From NCBI GenBank assembly GCA_009911365.1, contig QXXF01000003.1, forward strand, positions 248,001 to 312,000: 64,000 nt of DNA, given 5' to 3'. Position numbers and translations under genes: made by a program. The notes beneath the pieces were generated by a model that was not told the DNA's origin, did not search any database, and saw only the letters and a program-made list of their open reading frames with translations. Below, one piece after another: positions 46,227 to 56,248 of the stretch (position 1 is the first letter of the stretch; every line of letters begins with the position of its first letter). Origin of the DNA: Clostridiales bacterium (lineage in GTDB: Bacteria > Bacillota > Clostridia > Peptostreptococcales > Anaerovoracaceae).

Positions 46227-46249
46227 ATCGTAAATCCCCTTTCTGAAAT

Positions 46250-46762
46250 TTATTCGCCGCGGACAGCGCCCCCCCCAGTGCCGTGGCAAGGCCCTCCAGG
46301 CGGCGGGCCGGGACGCTCCAGTTCATGTCTGGCGTCTCCGGCAGCTTCCATTACATTATCACAAGCTTTTGTCAAAAGGTCTTGGAAGAGTTTCTTTTCC
46401 TGATCCGTCATATTTTTAGTCAGTATGTCATCGAATGTGTCCATGATCCCCTTGGCCGCGGAAAAAAGCTCCTTTGCCTTTTCCGTAGGATAGAGCTGAT
46501 AGGCGCGCCTGTCTTGTTCGTTCTGGACTCGGCGGACATAACCGCCCTGCACCAGGCTCCGGACCCCCTTTGCCACAGAGCCTTTGTTCAGGCCGAAAAA
46601 AGACGCTAGATCTTCCTGAGAAGTTCCTGGCTCCTGACAGATGCGGGTGACGTACCCCATCTGATGGCCAGCGATCTTGAATTTTTTTAGAGCTTTTACA
46701 TGGAACATGATGCTGAAACGATGTATAATAGAAAAACTCTTCATATAGCTGTGATCATGCAT
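46250..46762 (-). CDS. MarR-family repressor of the ABC exporter operon
   Basis: 170 residues. Winged helix with SQEDLASFFGLNKGSVAKGVRSL and wing RRVQNEQDRRAYQLYPTEKA. The C-terminal tail is rich in Gly, Pro and His (PGPPPGGPCHGTGGG), unusual for MarR and reminiscent of the metal-like tail of the half-transporter below. It is first in its operon with the two ABC genes, preceded by two matched operators, so autorepression relieved by the exported compound is likely. Confidence 0.92.
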   Translation of the reverse strand: MHDHSYMKSFSIIHRFSIMFHVKALKKFKIAGHQMGYVTRICQEPGTSQEDLASFFGLNKGSVAKGVRSLVQGGYVRRVQNEQDRRAYQLYPTEKAKELFSAAKGIMDTFDDILTKNMTDQEKKLFQDLLTKACDNVMEAAGDARHELERPGPPPGGPCHGTGGGAVRGE

Positions 46763-46784
46763 GTTGCTTCCTCCTCCACAGCGA

Positions 46785-46845
46785 ATATAGTTGAACTGGC
46801 AACTATATTACCACAGGGGAAAATAGTTGTCAAGGAAACTATTTT
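46785..46845 (-). promoter_or_regulatory. Promoter with twin MarR operators
   Basis: Minus-strand promoter TTGACA (46828-46833), 17 bases, TAATAT (46805-46810). Operator 1 is ATATAGTTG-N6-CAACTATAT (46785-46808) over the -10 and start; operator 2 is AAAATAGTT-N8-AACTATTTT (46820-46845) over the -35. Shared half-site ATAGTT. Confidence 0.85.
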
Positions 46846-46885
46846 AATTTTTTTGTGTTTGTTCACAAAAAACCAAGAAAAATGG

Positions 46886-46913
46886 TAGACAATTTTAGTT
46901 TCTGTGCTATAAT
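46886..46913 (+). promoter_or_regulatory. Sigma-70 promoter of the his operon
   Basis: TAGACA, 16 bases, TATAAT, about 55 bases before hisZ. The short leader has no T-box or other attenuator, so control may be at the enzyme or by a repressor; operator 2 of marR lies 40 bases upstream. Confidence 0.65.
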
Positions 46914-46967
46914 AACACTTGTATAAATTAACGCTTTAATGCGATAATGTAAAAAGAAAGGACAGCC

Positions 46968-48095
46968 ATGGAATATAAAAGAGCGGATTTAAAACCGGAC
47001 GAACGGGCCTGCCTGAAATTAAGAGGCCTTTACGAGCAATACGGTTACAAAAAATATAAAATGGGAAAATTTGAAGAATACAGCTTGTACGTGGAGAACA
47101 AAGACTTTCTGGGAACTGATAAAGTCATTACTTTCACAGACCTGGACGGCAGGCTGCTGGCCCTCAAACCGGATGTGACCCTGAGCATCATCAAAAACAC
47201 CAATGCCACAGTCACATGCAATGAAAAACTCTATTACCTGGAAAACGTGTACCGGGAAAGCAGGGAGAGCCACACTTTCAAGGAAATCAGTCAAATGGGG
47301 TTAGAATACATCGGAAAAGTCGATGCTTACTGCGTCACGGAGATCCTGTCCCTGGCCGCGGAGAGTCTCGCGGCCATTAGTGAAGACTATATCTTAGAGA
47401 TTTCCCACATGAGCTTTGTCGTGGAGCTGCTGGAAAGCCTGCAGGTGCCGGATCACATCAAATTCAAGCTGCTGCGGCTCATCAGGAGCAAAAATGCCGA
47501 TGGCCTGCGGAAAACAGCAGAAAGCATCGACCTGTCCGAGCTGCAGATCCAGAGCCTGTGCAAGCTGCCTTCTCTTTACGGTCATGTGCGGGAAACCGTA
47601 AAAGAAGCGAAAAAAATCTGTCTTAACGGAGCCATGAGCAAAGCTCTCACAGAGCTGGAACAGGCCTATGAAGCTTTGGAAGAACTGGGAGCAGCGAAAA
47701 ACATCCAAGTGGACCTTTCTATTGTCAATGATATTGACTATTATAATGGGATCATTTTCAAAGGCTATATCAAAGAACTGGGCAAGGCCATTCTTTCCGG
47801 CGGTCAGTATGACCAGGCCATGGTGCGCATTGGGAAAAAGGTGGATGCCATTGGCTTTGCTTTGTACCTGAACGAAATCAACCGAGTCGCGGAAGAAAAG
47901 AAATCCTATGACGTGGACGCGGTCCTGCTGTATGACTGCAAAGAAGGAGCCGCCGCGGTGGCTAAAGCCGCACGCCAGCTACAAAGGCAGGGCCTGAGCG
48001 TGCGTGCGGAAAAAGCGGAGCCAGAAAACATCCGCTATCGGGAGCTGTATCGTCTGCGGGACGGAGAACTGAGAAAGGAGGAGGCATCATGTTAA
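46968..48095 (+). CDS. hisZ: ATP phosphoribosyltransferase regulatory subunit
   Basis: 375 residues, histidyl-tRNA synthetase-like without the anticodon domain. Motif 2-like region FTDLDGRLLALKPDVTLSI and ENVYRE are present. HisZ is needed by the short HisG encoded next; the two form an octameric complex that starts histidine synthesis. Its last codons overlap hisG by seven bases. Confidence 0.93.
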   Translation: MEYKRADLKPDERACLKLRGLYEQYGYKKYKMGKFEEYSLYVENKDFLGTDKVITFTDLDGRLLALKPDVTLSIIKNTNATVTCNEKLYYLENVYRESRESHTFKEISQMGLEYIGKVDAYCVTEILSLAAESLAAISEDYILEISHMSFVVELLESLQVPDHIKFKLLRLIRSKNADGLRKTAESIDLSELQIQSLCKLPSLYGHVRETVKEAKKICLNGAMSKALTELEQAYEALEELGAAKNIQVDLSIVNDIDYYNGIIFKGYIKELGKAILSGGQYDQAMVRIGKKVDAIGFALYLNEINRVAEEKKSYDVDAVLLYDCKEGAAAVAKAARQLQRQGLSVRAEKAEPENIRYRELYRLRDGELRKEEASC

Positions 48096-48709
48096 ACATC
48101 GCATTACCAAAGGGAAGACTGGGGGACCAAGTCTATGAAATGCTGCGGGACGCGGGCTACGATTGTCCGGATTATGAGGATAAAGACAGGCTGCTGGTTT
48201 TGGAAAGCCCAGAAAAGGGTGTCCGCTATTTATTGGTGAAGCCCAGCGACGTCGCGATCTACGTGGAGCATCACGCGGCGGACGTAGGTATCGTAGGGAA
48301 AGACATTTTGCTGGAAAATGGACCAGACGTTTACGAGCTGTTGGATCTGAACATTGGAAAATGCCGTATGGCAGTGGCAGCACCGAGGGGCTATGTGGAA
48401 GACCCAGACAGAACGCTGCGCATCGCCACCAAATATGTGAACGTGGCAAAGCGGTTTTATTCAGAAAAAAACAGGGACATCGAGATCATCAAGCTGAACG
48501 GAAGCATTGAGCTGGCTCCCATCCTGGGGTTGTCCGATGTGATAGTGGATATCGTGGAAACAGGAAGCACGCTAAAAGCCAATAATTTGGAGGTCATTGA
48601 AGAATTTAAGGATATCAGTGCCAGGTTCATTGCCAACAAATCCAGCTTCAAGTTTCAGAACGAGATCATCAGCGACATGATGAATCAATTGGGGGCAGCA
48701 GTGAAATGA
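48089..48709 (+). CDS. hisG: ATP phosphoribosyltransferase, short form
   Basis: 206 residues, the HisZ-dependent short type lacking the C-terminal allosteric domain. Motifs ALPKGRLGDQ and VDIVETGSTLKANNL are typical. GGAGG in the hisZ end serves it. hisC begins at its stop (ATGA overlap). Confidence 0.95.
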   Translation: MLNIALPKGRLGDQVYEMLRDAGYDCPDYEDKDRLLVLESPEKGVRYLLVKPSDVAIYVEHHAADVGIVGKDILLENGPDVYELLDLNIGKCRMAVAAPRGYVEDPDRTLRIATKYVNVAKRFYSEKNRDIEIIKLNGSIELAPILGLSDVIVDIVETGSTLKANNLEVIEEFKDISARFIANKSSFKFQNEIISDMMNQLGAAVK

Positions 48710-49776
48710 GTAGATTTTTAAGCAGCGAATTTAAAGGGCTAGAGCCTTATGTGCCGGGAGAACAGCCGAAAACCAGCGGCTTGATCAAGCTGAACACGAA
48801 CGAAAATCCATACGGACCCAGCCCTAAGGTGCTGGAAGCCATCCACCAGGAACAGGTGAGCAAATTAATGCTTTATCCAGATCCAGAGTGCGGGGAGTTG
48901 ATAGAGGCGATTTCTGAATATTATGGCATTGAGCGGGATCAGGTCATGGTGGGAAACGGATCAGATGAAATCCTGGCATTTTGCTTCATGGCCTTTCAGA
49001 ATGAAAAACGCAAGATCTGGTTCCCAGAGCCAAGCTATGGATTTTACAAGGTTTACGGAGATGTGTTCCATGCGGAGCGAAATCTCGTTCCTCTGACAGA
49101 AGATTTGCGGGTGGATCCAAAAAAATATAAAAATTTAGATGGCACCATCATCATTGCCAATCCCAACGCGCCTACGGGGATAGCGTTGAATTTACAGGAG
49201 ATTGAGGACATTCTCAAGAGCAATGAGAGCAACTTAGTTATTATTGATGAAGCTTATATTGATTTTGGCGCAAAAAGTTGCGTGCCTTTTTTGCAAAAAT
49301 ATGATAATCTATTAGTGGTACAAACTTTTTCCAAGTCCAGGAGCTTGGCGGGAAGTCGGGTAGGCTTTGCCATGGGCAGCCGAGAAGTAATCGCTGATTT
49401 GAACGCTATCAAATTCAGTTTTAACCCTTATAACCTGAATCGGCTTTCTATTTTAGCGGCCGCGGCGGCTATGCGGGACGATGATTATTTCCAGAAAACC
49501 AGGCAGAGCATCATCAGGACCAGGGAACGCTTTTCACAGGAATTAAAGGCAATTGGTTTCCATGTGCTTCCTTCTTCCGCGAATTTCGTGTTTGCGGAAA
49601 GCGATAGGCTTTCCGGTCAGGAATATTTCACTGGACTGCGTGAAAAAAACATACTAGTACGGCACTTTGAGAAAGATCCTGTGTCGAATTTTGTCCGCAT
49701 CACGATTGGCAGAGATGAGGACATGGACTTGCTCCTGACTGCGACAAAGGAGCTGTTAGAAAGGACCGCGAAATGA
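48706..49776 (+). CDS. hisC: Histidinol-phosphate aminotransferase
   Basis: 356 residues, fold-type I PLP enzyme. KLNTNENPYGPSP near the N-terminus, NPNAPTG, IIDEAYIDF and the PLP lysine in TFSKSRSLAGSRVG. Overlaps hisG and hisB by four bases each. Confidence 0.95.
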   Translation: MSRFLSSEFKGLEPYVPGEQPKTSGLIKLNTNENPYGPSPKVLEAIHQEQVSKLMLYPDPECGELIEAISEYYGIERDQVMVGNGSDEILAFCFMAFQNEKRKIWFPEPSYGFYKVYGDVFHAERNLVPLTEDLRVDPKKYKNLDGTIIIANPNAPTGIALNLQEIEDILKSNESNLVIIDEAYIDFGAKSCVPFLQKYDNLLVVQTFSKSRSLAGSRVGFAMGSREVIADLNAIKFSFNPYNLNRLSILAAAAAMRDDDYFQKTRQSIIRTRERFSQELKAIGFHVLPSSANFVFAESDRLSGQEYFTGLREKNILVRHFEKDPVSNFVRITIGRDEDMDLLLTATKELLERTAK

Positions 49777-50360
49777 GAACCAGCCATATGAACCGGAAAA
49801 CAAACGAAACAGAGATTCAGCTGTCTTTGAAACTTGATGGCAACGGCAAATTTGAAATCAATACGGAGTGCGGATTTCTCAACCATATGCTGGAGCTGTT
49901 CGCACGGCACGGTCGGTTTGATCTTTCTATAGAGTGCAGAGGCGATAGCCATGTGGATGACCATCACACAGTAGAGGACATCGGGATTTCCCTGGGACAA
50001 GCTTTCAAGGCCGCCTTAGGCGACAAACGAGGCATCTGCCGTTATGGGGAAACGCATCTTCCTATGGATGAAGCTTTGGTCCTCTGCGCATTGGACATCA
50101 GTGGAAGAGCGCACTTGAACTTTGATGTACAGATCCCTGCGCAAAAAGTGGGGACCTTTGATACGGAACTGGTAAAGGAATTTATGGCCGCGTTTTCCAG
50201 GGAACTGGGATTGACGCTTCATTTCAAGATGATGGCAGGGGAGAATTCCCACCATATCATTGAGGCTGTGTTCAAGGCTTTGGCCCGGTCACTGGCTCGG
50301 GCGATTGCTATTGATCTTGCCTATGCGGATGAGATTCCTTCCACCAAGGGCGTTCTTTAG
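49773..50360 (+). CDS. hisB: Imidazoleglycerol-phosphate dehydratase
   Basis: 195 residues, monofunctional form. Two manganese-binding repeats: GFLNHMLELFARHGRFDL with DDHHTVED, and a second His-rich motif NSHHIIEAVFK. No fused histidinol phosphatase, and no separate phosphatase gene in the window. Confidence 0.95.
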   Translation: MRTSHMNRKTNETEIQLSLKLDGNGKFEINTECGFLNHMLELFARHGRFDLSIECRGDSHVDDHHTVEDIGISLGQAFKAALGDKRGICRYGETHLPMDEALVLCALDISGRAHLNFDVQIPAQKVGTFDTELVKEFMAAFSRELGLTLHFKMMAGENSHHIIEAVFKALARSLARAIAIDLAYADEIPSTKGVL

Positions 50361-50371
50361 AAAGGTAAGAC

Positions 50372-50995
50372 ATGATTGCAGTAATTGATTATGGAGTTGG
50401 AAATTTGTTTTCACTCACCGCTTCCCTGAAATTTTTGGGGGCTGAGACAATCGTAACGAACAAAAAGGAAGAAATTCAGGCAGCTGACAGGGTAATTCTG
50501 CCGGGGGTAGGCGCGTTCGAAGATGCGATTGCCAAGCTGCGGGCCACGGGTCTTGTGGACACTATTGTGGAAGAGACTGGGAAGGGAAAGCCTCTTTTGG
50601 GAATCTGCCTGGGCATGCAGCTTCTCTTTGAAAAAAGTTACGAGTATGGTGAACATGAAGGCCTTGGATTGATCAAGGGCGAGATCGCGCCCATTGAAGA
50701 AGACCTTCCCATCAGGGCTGACGGCGAAAAGCTGAAAGTCCCCCATATTGGCTGGAACAGTTTGAAACTGAAAAGCGATGAGCCTCTCTTCAAATACATA
50801 AAAGAAGGGGACCACGTCTACTATGTTCACAGCTTTTACGGCAGAAACTGCCTTGAAAATACTATCGCATCGTCAAACTATGACATTGAAATCACGGGTG
50901 CTGTTCGCAGCGGTTCTGTTTACGGAACCCAATTCCATCCGGAAAAGAGCGGCAGCGTGGGGCTGAACATTTTGAAAGCCTTTATCGAGCTATAA
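50372..50995 (+). CDS. hisH: Imidazole glycerol phosphate synthase, glutaminase subunit
   Basis: 207 residues, class I glutaminase. Nucleophile C79 in ICLGMQLLF and the His/Glu pair in TQFHPEKSG. Works with HisF encoded downstream. Confidence 0.95.
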   Translation: MIAVIDYGVGNLFSLTASLKFLGAETIVTNKKEEIQAADRVILPGVGAFEDAIAKLRATGLVDTIVEETGKGKPLLGICLGMQLLFEKSYEYGEHEGLGLIKGEIAPIEEDLPIRADGEKLKVPHIGWNSLKLKSDEPLFKYIKEGDHVYYVHSFYGRNCLENTIASSNYDIEITGAVRSGSVYGTQFHPEKSGSVGLNILKAFIEL

Positions 50996-51018
50996 GATGG
51001 ATTATAGGAGTTAGAAAC

Positions 51019-51669
51019 ATGAAGACAATGCGTAATCTTTTAGGGAAGAACATGAAGCCGATCATTATTGTGGCAGCAGTGACCGCCGTGGCATTGGGCG
51101 GCCTGCTCCTTTTGATTTCCGGGAACGAGGAACGGAATCAAGTTCCGATCGACCCTACAGTAGAAGGCGAGGAAACAACAGCTAATGGTGCGGAAACAGA
51201 GCAAACCACGCAGACAGCGCAGGCTACGGCTCCTGCGCAGGCAGGCGTTTCAAAGGAGGCGGAGGCCTTGTTCGCAGCAAAAGTTCAGAGCATCGGAGAC
51301 CCAGCGTCCGTAGCGGCACTGCTGGAAACTATTGATCTGAAGAAAAACGTGGCAAACTATCGGGTGGAAATTCAGTCCGCCCAGCAGCCATTGAACCTGC
51401 ACATCCGATTCGACAAAGTAGTCGGAGAAGCGGATAAAGACGCATTTGACAGAGAGATGCAGAAATATGCGGAACAGATTCTGGCATTGATCGCGGACGC
51501 GCAGGAGATACAGTGGACTTACACCCTGAAAAGGCAGAGTGTGCAGGAGGAAGTGACTGTGTTTCTCAATGAACAGCAGGCACAGGAGCTGCTGTCACAA
51601 AACGTGAAGGCCTATGGCGAGTCCTCCCAGGCAGTTGACGCATTGCTGCAAAAGCAGAAAGGAATGTAA
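51019..51669 (+). CDS. Unknown single-pass membrane protein inside the his operon
   Basis: 216 residues. A membrane helix at about 13-35, a Thr/Glu/Ala-rich linker (about 45-75) and a globular extracellular domain (about 76-216) with LNLHIRFDKVVGEADKDAF and a Gln-rich end. It has its own ribosome site (ATAGGAG) and lies between hisH and hisA with short gaps, so it is cotranscribed. It has no apparent link to histidine synthesis and no family I recognise; the shape resembles a stalked lipoprotein-like sensor or a sporulation-type lumen protein. Possibly clade-specific insertion. Confidence 0.7.
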   Translation: MKTMRNLLGKNMKPIIIVAAVTAVALGGLLLLISGNEERNQVPIDPTVEGEETTANGAETEQTTQTAQATAPAQAGVSKEAEALFAAKVQSIGDPASVAALLETIDLKKNVANYRVEIQSAQQPLNLHIRFDKVVGEADKDAFDREMQKYAEQILALIADAQEIQWTYTLKRQSVQEEVTVFLNEQQAQELLSQNVKAYGESSQAVDALLQKQKGM

Positions 51670-51674
51670 CGATT

Positions 51675-52385
51675 ATGGAATTATTTCCGGCAATCGATTT
51701 GCGGGATGGACAGGCTGTCCGTCTCTTTCAGGGTGATTACGATCAGATGACCGTATACAGCAAAAGCCCAGTGGACGTGGCGCGGCGATTCAAAGCGCAG
51801 GGGGCGAGAAATCTTCATCTTGTGGATCTGGACGGAGCCAAGGATGGCCGCCTGGTCAATTTTCAGTCCATCAAAGAAATCGTTTCAGACGTGGATCTCT
51901 TTGTGGAAGTAGGCGGAGGCATCCGGGACGAAGAACGGATTCAGCAGTACCTGGAGCTAGGCGTTGGCAGGGTGATCCTAGGCACCATCGCTGTCAAGGA
52001 CACGGATTTTCTGGAAAAGATGGTCGCATCATATCACGAAAAGATCGCTGTGGGCGTGGATGTGAAGGATGGATACGTAGCGATCAACGGCTGGAAGGAA
52101 GTCACAGAAAAAAAAGGCATGGAATTTTGCGAATATCTGGCTGATATTGGCGTGAAAACCGTGATTTATACGGATATTTCACGGGATGGAGGGCTGAAGG
52201 GCACCAATCTGGAAGCCTACAAGCAGCTTTCTAAAATAAAGGGTCTGGACATCGTCGCTTCTGGCGGCATCAGTTTTGAAGAAGAAATCATAGTGCTGAA
52301 AGAACATGTTCATGGAGCGATCCTGGGCAAAGCCCTTTACGATGGCCTTCTCGACTTGGAGCAGGCGCTGCGGTTGGCGGAATGA
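51675..52385 (+). CDS. hisA: ProFAR isomerase
   Basis: 236 residues, TIM barrel. Catalytic Asp in FPAIDLRDG (D8) and second acid in YTDISRDG. Isomerises the ribonucleotide intermediate before HisF. Five bases after the unknown gene. Confidence 0.95.
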   Translation: MELFPAIDLRDGQAVRLFQGDYDQMTVYSKSPVDVARRFKAQGARNLHLVDLDGAKDGRLVNFQSIKEIVSDVDLFVEVGGGIRDEERIQQYLELGVGRVILGTIAVKDTDFLEKMVASYHEKIAVGVDVKDGYVAINGWKEVTEKKGMEFCEYLADIGVKTVIYTDISRDGGLKGTNLEAYKQLSKIKGLDIVASGGISFEEEIIVLKEHVHGAILGKALYDGLLDLEQALRLAE

Positions 52386-52395
52386 AGGAGGAAAC

Positions 52396-53151
<756 letters not shown>

Positions 53152-53161
53152 GGAGAGACAT

Positions 53162-53797
53162 ATGAATTTGAAATTTGATGAACGAGGCTTGATCCCAGCC
53201 ATTGTGCAGGACTATTATTCCAAGCAGGTTCTGACAGTGGCCTATATGAACGAGCAGTCCCTGGCCATTACCATGGAAGAGGGGTACACCTGCTTTTGGA
53301 GCCGCTCCAGACAAGAGCTGTGGCGCAAAGGCGAAACCAGTGGCAATCGGCAAAAGGTGGTGACCATTACTGCGGACTGCGATCAGGACGCGTTAGTGGT
53401 GGAAGTCATCAAAGATGGCCCAGCGTGTCATACAGGCGCGGAGAGTTGTTTTTTTGAAAGAGTTTTCACAGCCGAAGATGAAACGCCGTTTTCCTATGAA
53501 GGGCTTTACAATATGATCAAAGGCCGCAAGCTGCGGCCAAGGGAAAAGAGTTACACTTCCTATCTGTTCGACAAGGGCATGGACAAGATCCTCAAGAAGG
53601 TAGGGGAAGAGTCTACTGAGGTGATCATCGCAGGTGCGAAAAACGACAAGGAAGAGACGATCTATGAAATTGCGGATCTAGCCTATCATGTGATGGTCAT
53701 GATGGTGGAGCAGGGGATCGAATTGAAGGACGTGACTGCGGAGCTGGCAAAACGTCATGTGGTGGATCATAAGGTGAAGCAAGAACGGATGAAATAG
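53162..53797 (+). CDS. hisI: Phosphoribosyl-AMP cyclohydrolase / phosphoribosyl-ATP pyrophosphatase fusion
   Basis: 211 residues. N-terminal HisI domain (zinc/Mg site, [19 protein letters not shown] and [11 protein letters not shown]), C-terminal HisE domain (about 115-211, [19 protein letters not shown] with its acidic helix). Last gene of the operon. A degenerate second copy of its last 20 codons and of the following terminator lies at 56249-56346, with a 2.4 kb block of broken genes between. Confidence 0.95.
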   Translation: MNLKFDERGLIPAIVQDYYSKQVLTVAYMNEQSLAITMEEGYTCFWSRSRQELWRKGETSGNRQKVVTITADCDQDALVVEVIKDGPACHTGAESCFFERVFTAEDETPFSYEGLYNMIKGRKLRPREKSYTSYLFDKGMDKILKKVGEESTEVIIAGAKNDKEETIYEIADLAYHVMVMMVEQGIELKDVTAELAKRHVVDHKVKQERMK

Positions 53798-53837
53798 AAC
53801 GTAGCGGGAGAAAGTTGGTTATTTCTCTCGCTTTTTT
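53735..53837 (+). repeat. hisE 3' end plus terminator, copy 1
   Basis: From codon ACT (53735) to the stop, 63 bases, 47 match 56249-56311 by hand count with no gap, and the following AGCGGGAGAAA is also shared. Confidence 0.75.
53803..53837 (+). terminator. Rho-independent terminator of the his operon
   Basis: AGCGGGAGAAA pairs with TTTCTCTCGCT (one G-T pair), followed by six T. Confidence 0.9.
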
Positions 53838-53848
53838 ATATGTTCTTT

Positions 53849-54290
53849 TCACAGCAGAATACTGGTATATATGGGAATCGTAATAAGACTGACCAGAGTG
53901 GAAAGGCTGACCAAATTAGCGGCGTATTCTCCTTCCACATCATAAAACTCAGAAAGTATGGCAGTCTGGGCATGACAAGGAAGAGATGCGGTCAGGATAA
54001 ATACGTGAAGGGGCAATCCCGAAACTCCTACTAGAGTAAAGACTCCCCAGATCAACAGCGGATGGAGGACAAACTTCCCAATGAGTATGATAACCTGATC
54101 CAAGGTGATCCGTGACATTCCCTTTTTTAGAGATGAGGCCAAGTTTGAGCCAATGATCAACAGGGAAAGGGGAACGCGGATATCGCCCAGATAGGTGAGC
54201 GAAGTTTCCAGAATAACGGGAAGATGCCACTCCAGTTCCACTAACGCATAACCAATCAAAACCCCAATAAGTCCGGGACTGAATACTTTT
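53849..54290 (-). pseudogene. AEC-family (auxin efflux carrier-like) transporter, C-terminal half
   Basis: The minus-strand frame reads VFSPGLIGVLIGYALV, then a helical region and SLPCHAQTAILSEFYDVEGE with SLSTLVSLITIPIYTSILL, the family C-terminus. About 146 of an expected 300 residues remain; the N-terminal half is gone. At about 54290 the sequence passes directly into a broken activator gene in a different frame. The carrier family moves malate or similar acids. Confidence 0.75.
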
Positions 54291-54868
54291 TTATGGAAAG
54301 AGGTAAAGAGATTTTCTCTTTCTTGCAGGTCAGCAGTGAAACTTCTCGGTTTTGTATATTGCGGGTTATTTCAAAAGGATTAAACGTTGAACCTTTCAGG
54401 TCAATGATATTGGCGATGTTTTCTTTATTAAGCTGATCGGATGAAAGGTTTAAAATCTGACAGGCCTGTTTGTTATATTGAAAAATCATTCCCAGACTGT
54501 TAAACATAATAATTCCTGAATCAATCGCTTAGATCGTAGAGGACATCTGGCTGTTGACAATGGAGATACGCTCGTATGCCTGCTTCATTTTCAGCTCTTT
54601 TTCAATTCCATCCGCAGAAGCACTAACCATTGCCAGAGTATGGTTATGAGGAAGATCCACTGGGCTGACTACATCAAGACAGCCGATAATTTTTCCCACC
54701 GTATTCCGTATAGGCACTGCGGAACATACGTAATCGTGATGAGGCTCAATATAATGCTCCCTGGCCCAGATCTGAATGGGCCCCCTACGACAAGACAAGA
54801 TCCGATTCCATTGGTGCCAGCATACTGTTCACTCCGGCAGCAGCTATAGTAAGACCACTTTGTTTAGC
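54291..54868 (-). pseudogene. AcoR-type sigma-54 activator, GAF and PAS fragment
   Basis: On the minus strand the fragment reads SEQYAGTNGIGSCLVVG, then after a frameshift at the G-rich run near 54783, GPIQIWAREHYIEPHHDYVC and IRNTVGKIIGCLDVVSP, the end of a GAF domain. A TAA near 54526 interrupts the frame before AIDSGIIMFNSLGMIFQYN, the start of a PAS domain. The AAA+ and DNA-binding parts are gone. It is the only trace of an activator near the second sigma-54 regulon. Confidence 0.8.
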
Positions 54869-54899
54869 TCGGGCTGGGATCTGGTCATCATCGCCTAAA

Positions 54900-56081
54900 A
54901 GATCTAGCACATATCCATCTGCGGCAGTAGTTATATACGAGCTCATCGTAATTCTCGGCTGCGCTGCGTTCCTGAAAGTAAAGGAACAGAAAATGGCATC
55001 TGTTCCTGCGGCCGGCGACGAAGATTTTGCGTTAGGAGGCAGAAACATAGGCGTGATCGTCTTGGCACCTACCATTGCTCTGACTGTACTGGGTGCTACA
55101 ACAGTGTCGCAGATTATCAAGGATATGTAGGGACCGGGAGTCGCCATCGCAATCAGCTGCGTTATGGCAGGTCAGGTATGGGGTGTGCTGACACTAGGAT
55201 GTCAGAGCCTTGATATCGTAATTTCCTCCCTGACTGGATGGGATATTTCAAAAGCCGTTATTTTGGGAGGTATCCTGTATGTAGTGTTTGCGGGAATGAA
55301 ACAAGTTGGTGCTGTTAATGTGATCAATGCCACTGTTATGTACATCAGACTCATTATCGCTACTGTGTATGTTTTTTCAAAGCTTCCGGGAGGAAACTTT
55401 GACTTTATTGAAAAAGCACTGCCAAGCTCGGAAGGCGGAGCGGGATTCATGCTCAGTATTTTTGGAAATGCGGATCTGATGATCACGTTTGCTGTTGGCT
55501 GCTCTACTGGCTGCGATTCTGTCCACTTTTGCCATGACATCTCTTACAACAGCAACTATCTGGACACACGATATTTACAAGGGATATATATTAATCCGGA
55601 TGCTGATGAAAAGAAGCTGGCAAACATCACACGAATCATGATCATTATTTTAGCTCTGGCAGCACTGGCTGTGTCCGTTGCTCTTCCAACGATTCTTAAT
55701 GCCATCAACTGGGTATTCGCATGGATCGTGCCAGTGCTCTGGATCATCGTGTTTGGACTGTTCTGGAAGAGGAACAGCAAGGGCACTATATCCTGGGTAC
55801 TAAACGTACTCTGGGCCCTGACCCCACTTCCTGCGTCTATCGGCGGTCTTACAAATCTGTATGTTACTCTGATCGTATCTCCGGTTATTCTGATTATTGG
55901 AAATCTGGCCTGCAAGGGTGAAGCTGGATACTTAAGGCTATGGGGTTCAGACCAGAAGATTAAAGGAGGAAGAGAAATGTTCGCACAGTTATTTATTTCA
56001 ACATTAGTTGCAATTCTGGTATGCTGTGCGGTGGGGCAGGTTGTTTCCAGCATCGCCGGTAAGGCTAGCAAGAACAAGTGA
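54900..56081 (+). pseudogene. Sodium:solute symporter (SSS family), nonsense and frameshift mutations
   Basis: The plus-strand frame starts without a clear ATG (VVIYELIVILGCAAFLKVKE), continues through FALGGRNIGVIVLAPTIALT and hits TAG at 55128-55130 where the family has its second helix, then resumes with GPGVAIAISCVMAGQVWG. Between about 55495 and 55590 the main frame is nonsense, while the next frame reads LAALLAAILSTFAMTSL then TATIWTHDIYKG, the expected helix. The frame is restored afterwards (PDADEKKLANITR). So two compensating shifts leave a 305-residue frame that is not a working protein. Confidence 0.85.
55977..56081 (+). CDS. Possible 34-residue membrane micro-protein
   Basis: In frame with the end of the symporter, but preceded by its own strong site AAAGGAGGAAGAG. 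The product MFAQLFISTLVAILVCCAVG plus a basic end is one membrane helix. It may be a separate small subunit read from an internal start, or only the tail of the symporter. Confidence 0.45.
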   Translation: MFAQLFISTLVAILVCCAVGQVVSSIAGKASKNK

Positions 56082-56100
56082 TAGAAGGAGGGATACACAC

Positions 56101-56214
56101 ATGGATGGAGTAGCTCAAGTCTATATATTAGGATGCATGGGCATCATGATCTTTTTTGGAATCAGTGCTTTTGTTGGCTTCCAGAAAGAAAAAACAAGAA
56201 AAAATAACAAATAA
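56101..56214 (+). CDS. 37-residue membrane micro-protein
   Basis: ATG at 56101 after GGAGGG. MDGVAQVYILGCMGIMIFFG then a basic tail ending KNNK: one membrane helix with positive-inside topology. It follows the symporter by 19 bases and may be an accessory subunit, as several SSS carriers have small partners. Unlike its neighbour it shows no damage, but at this length that says little. Confidence 0.55.
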   Translation: MDGVAQVYILGCMGIMIFFGISAFVGFQKEKTRKNNK

Positions 56215-56248
56215 GAAAAATTAATATCCTATACAGCGAAACGAGCTG

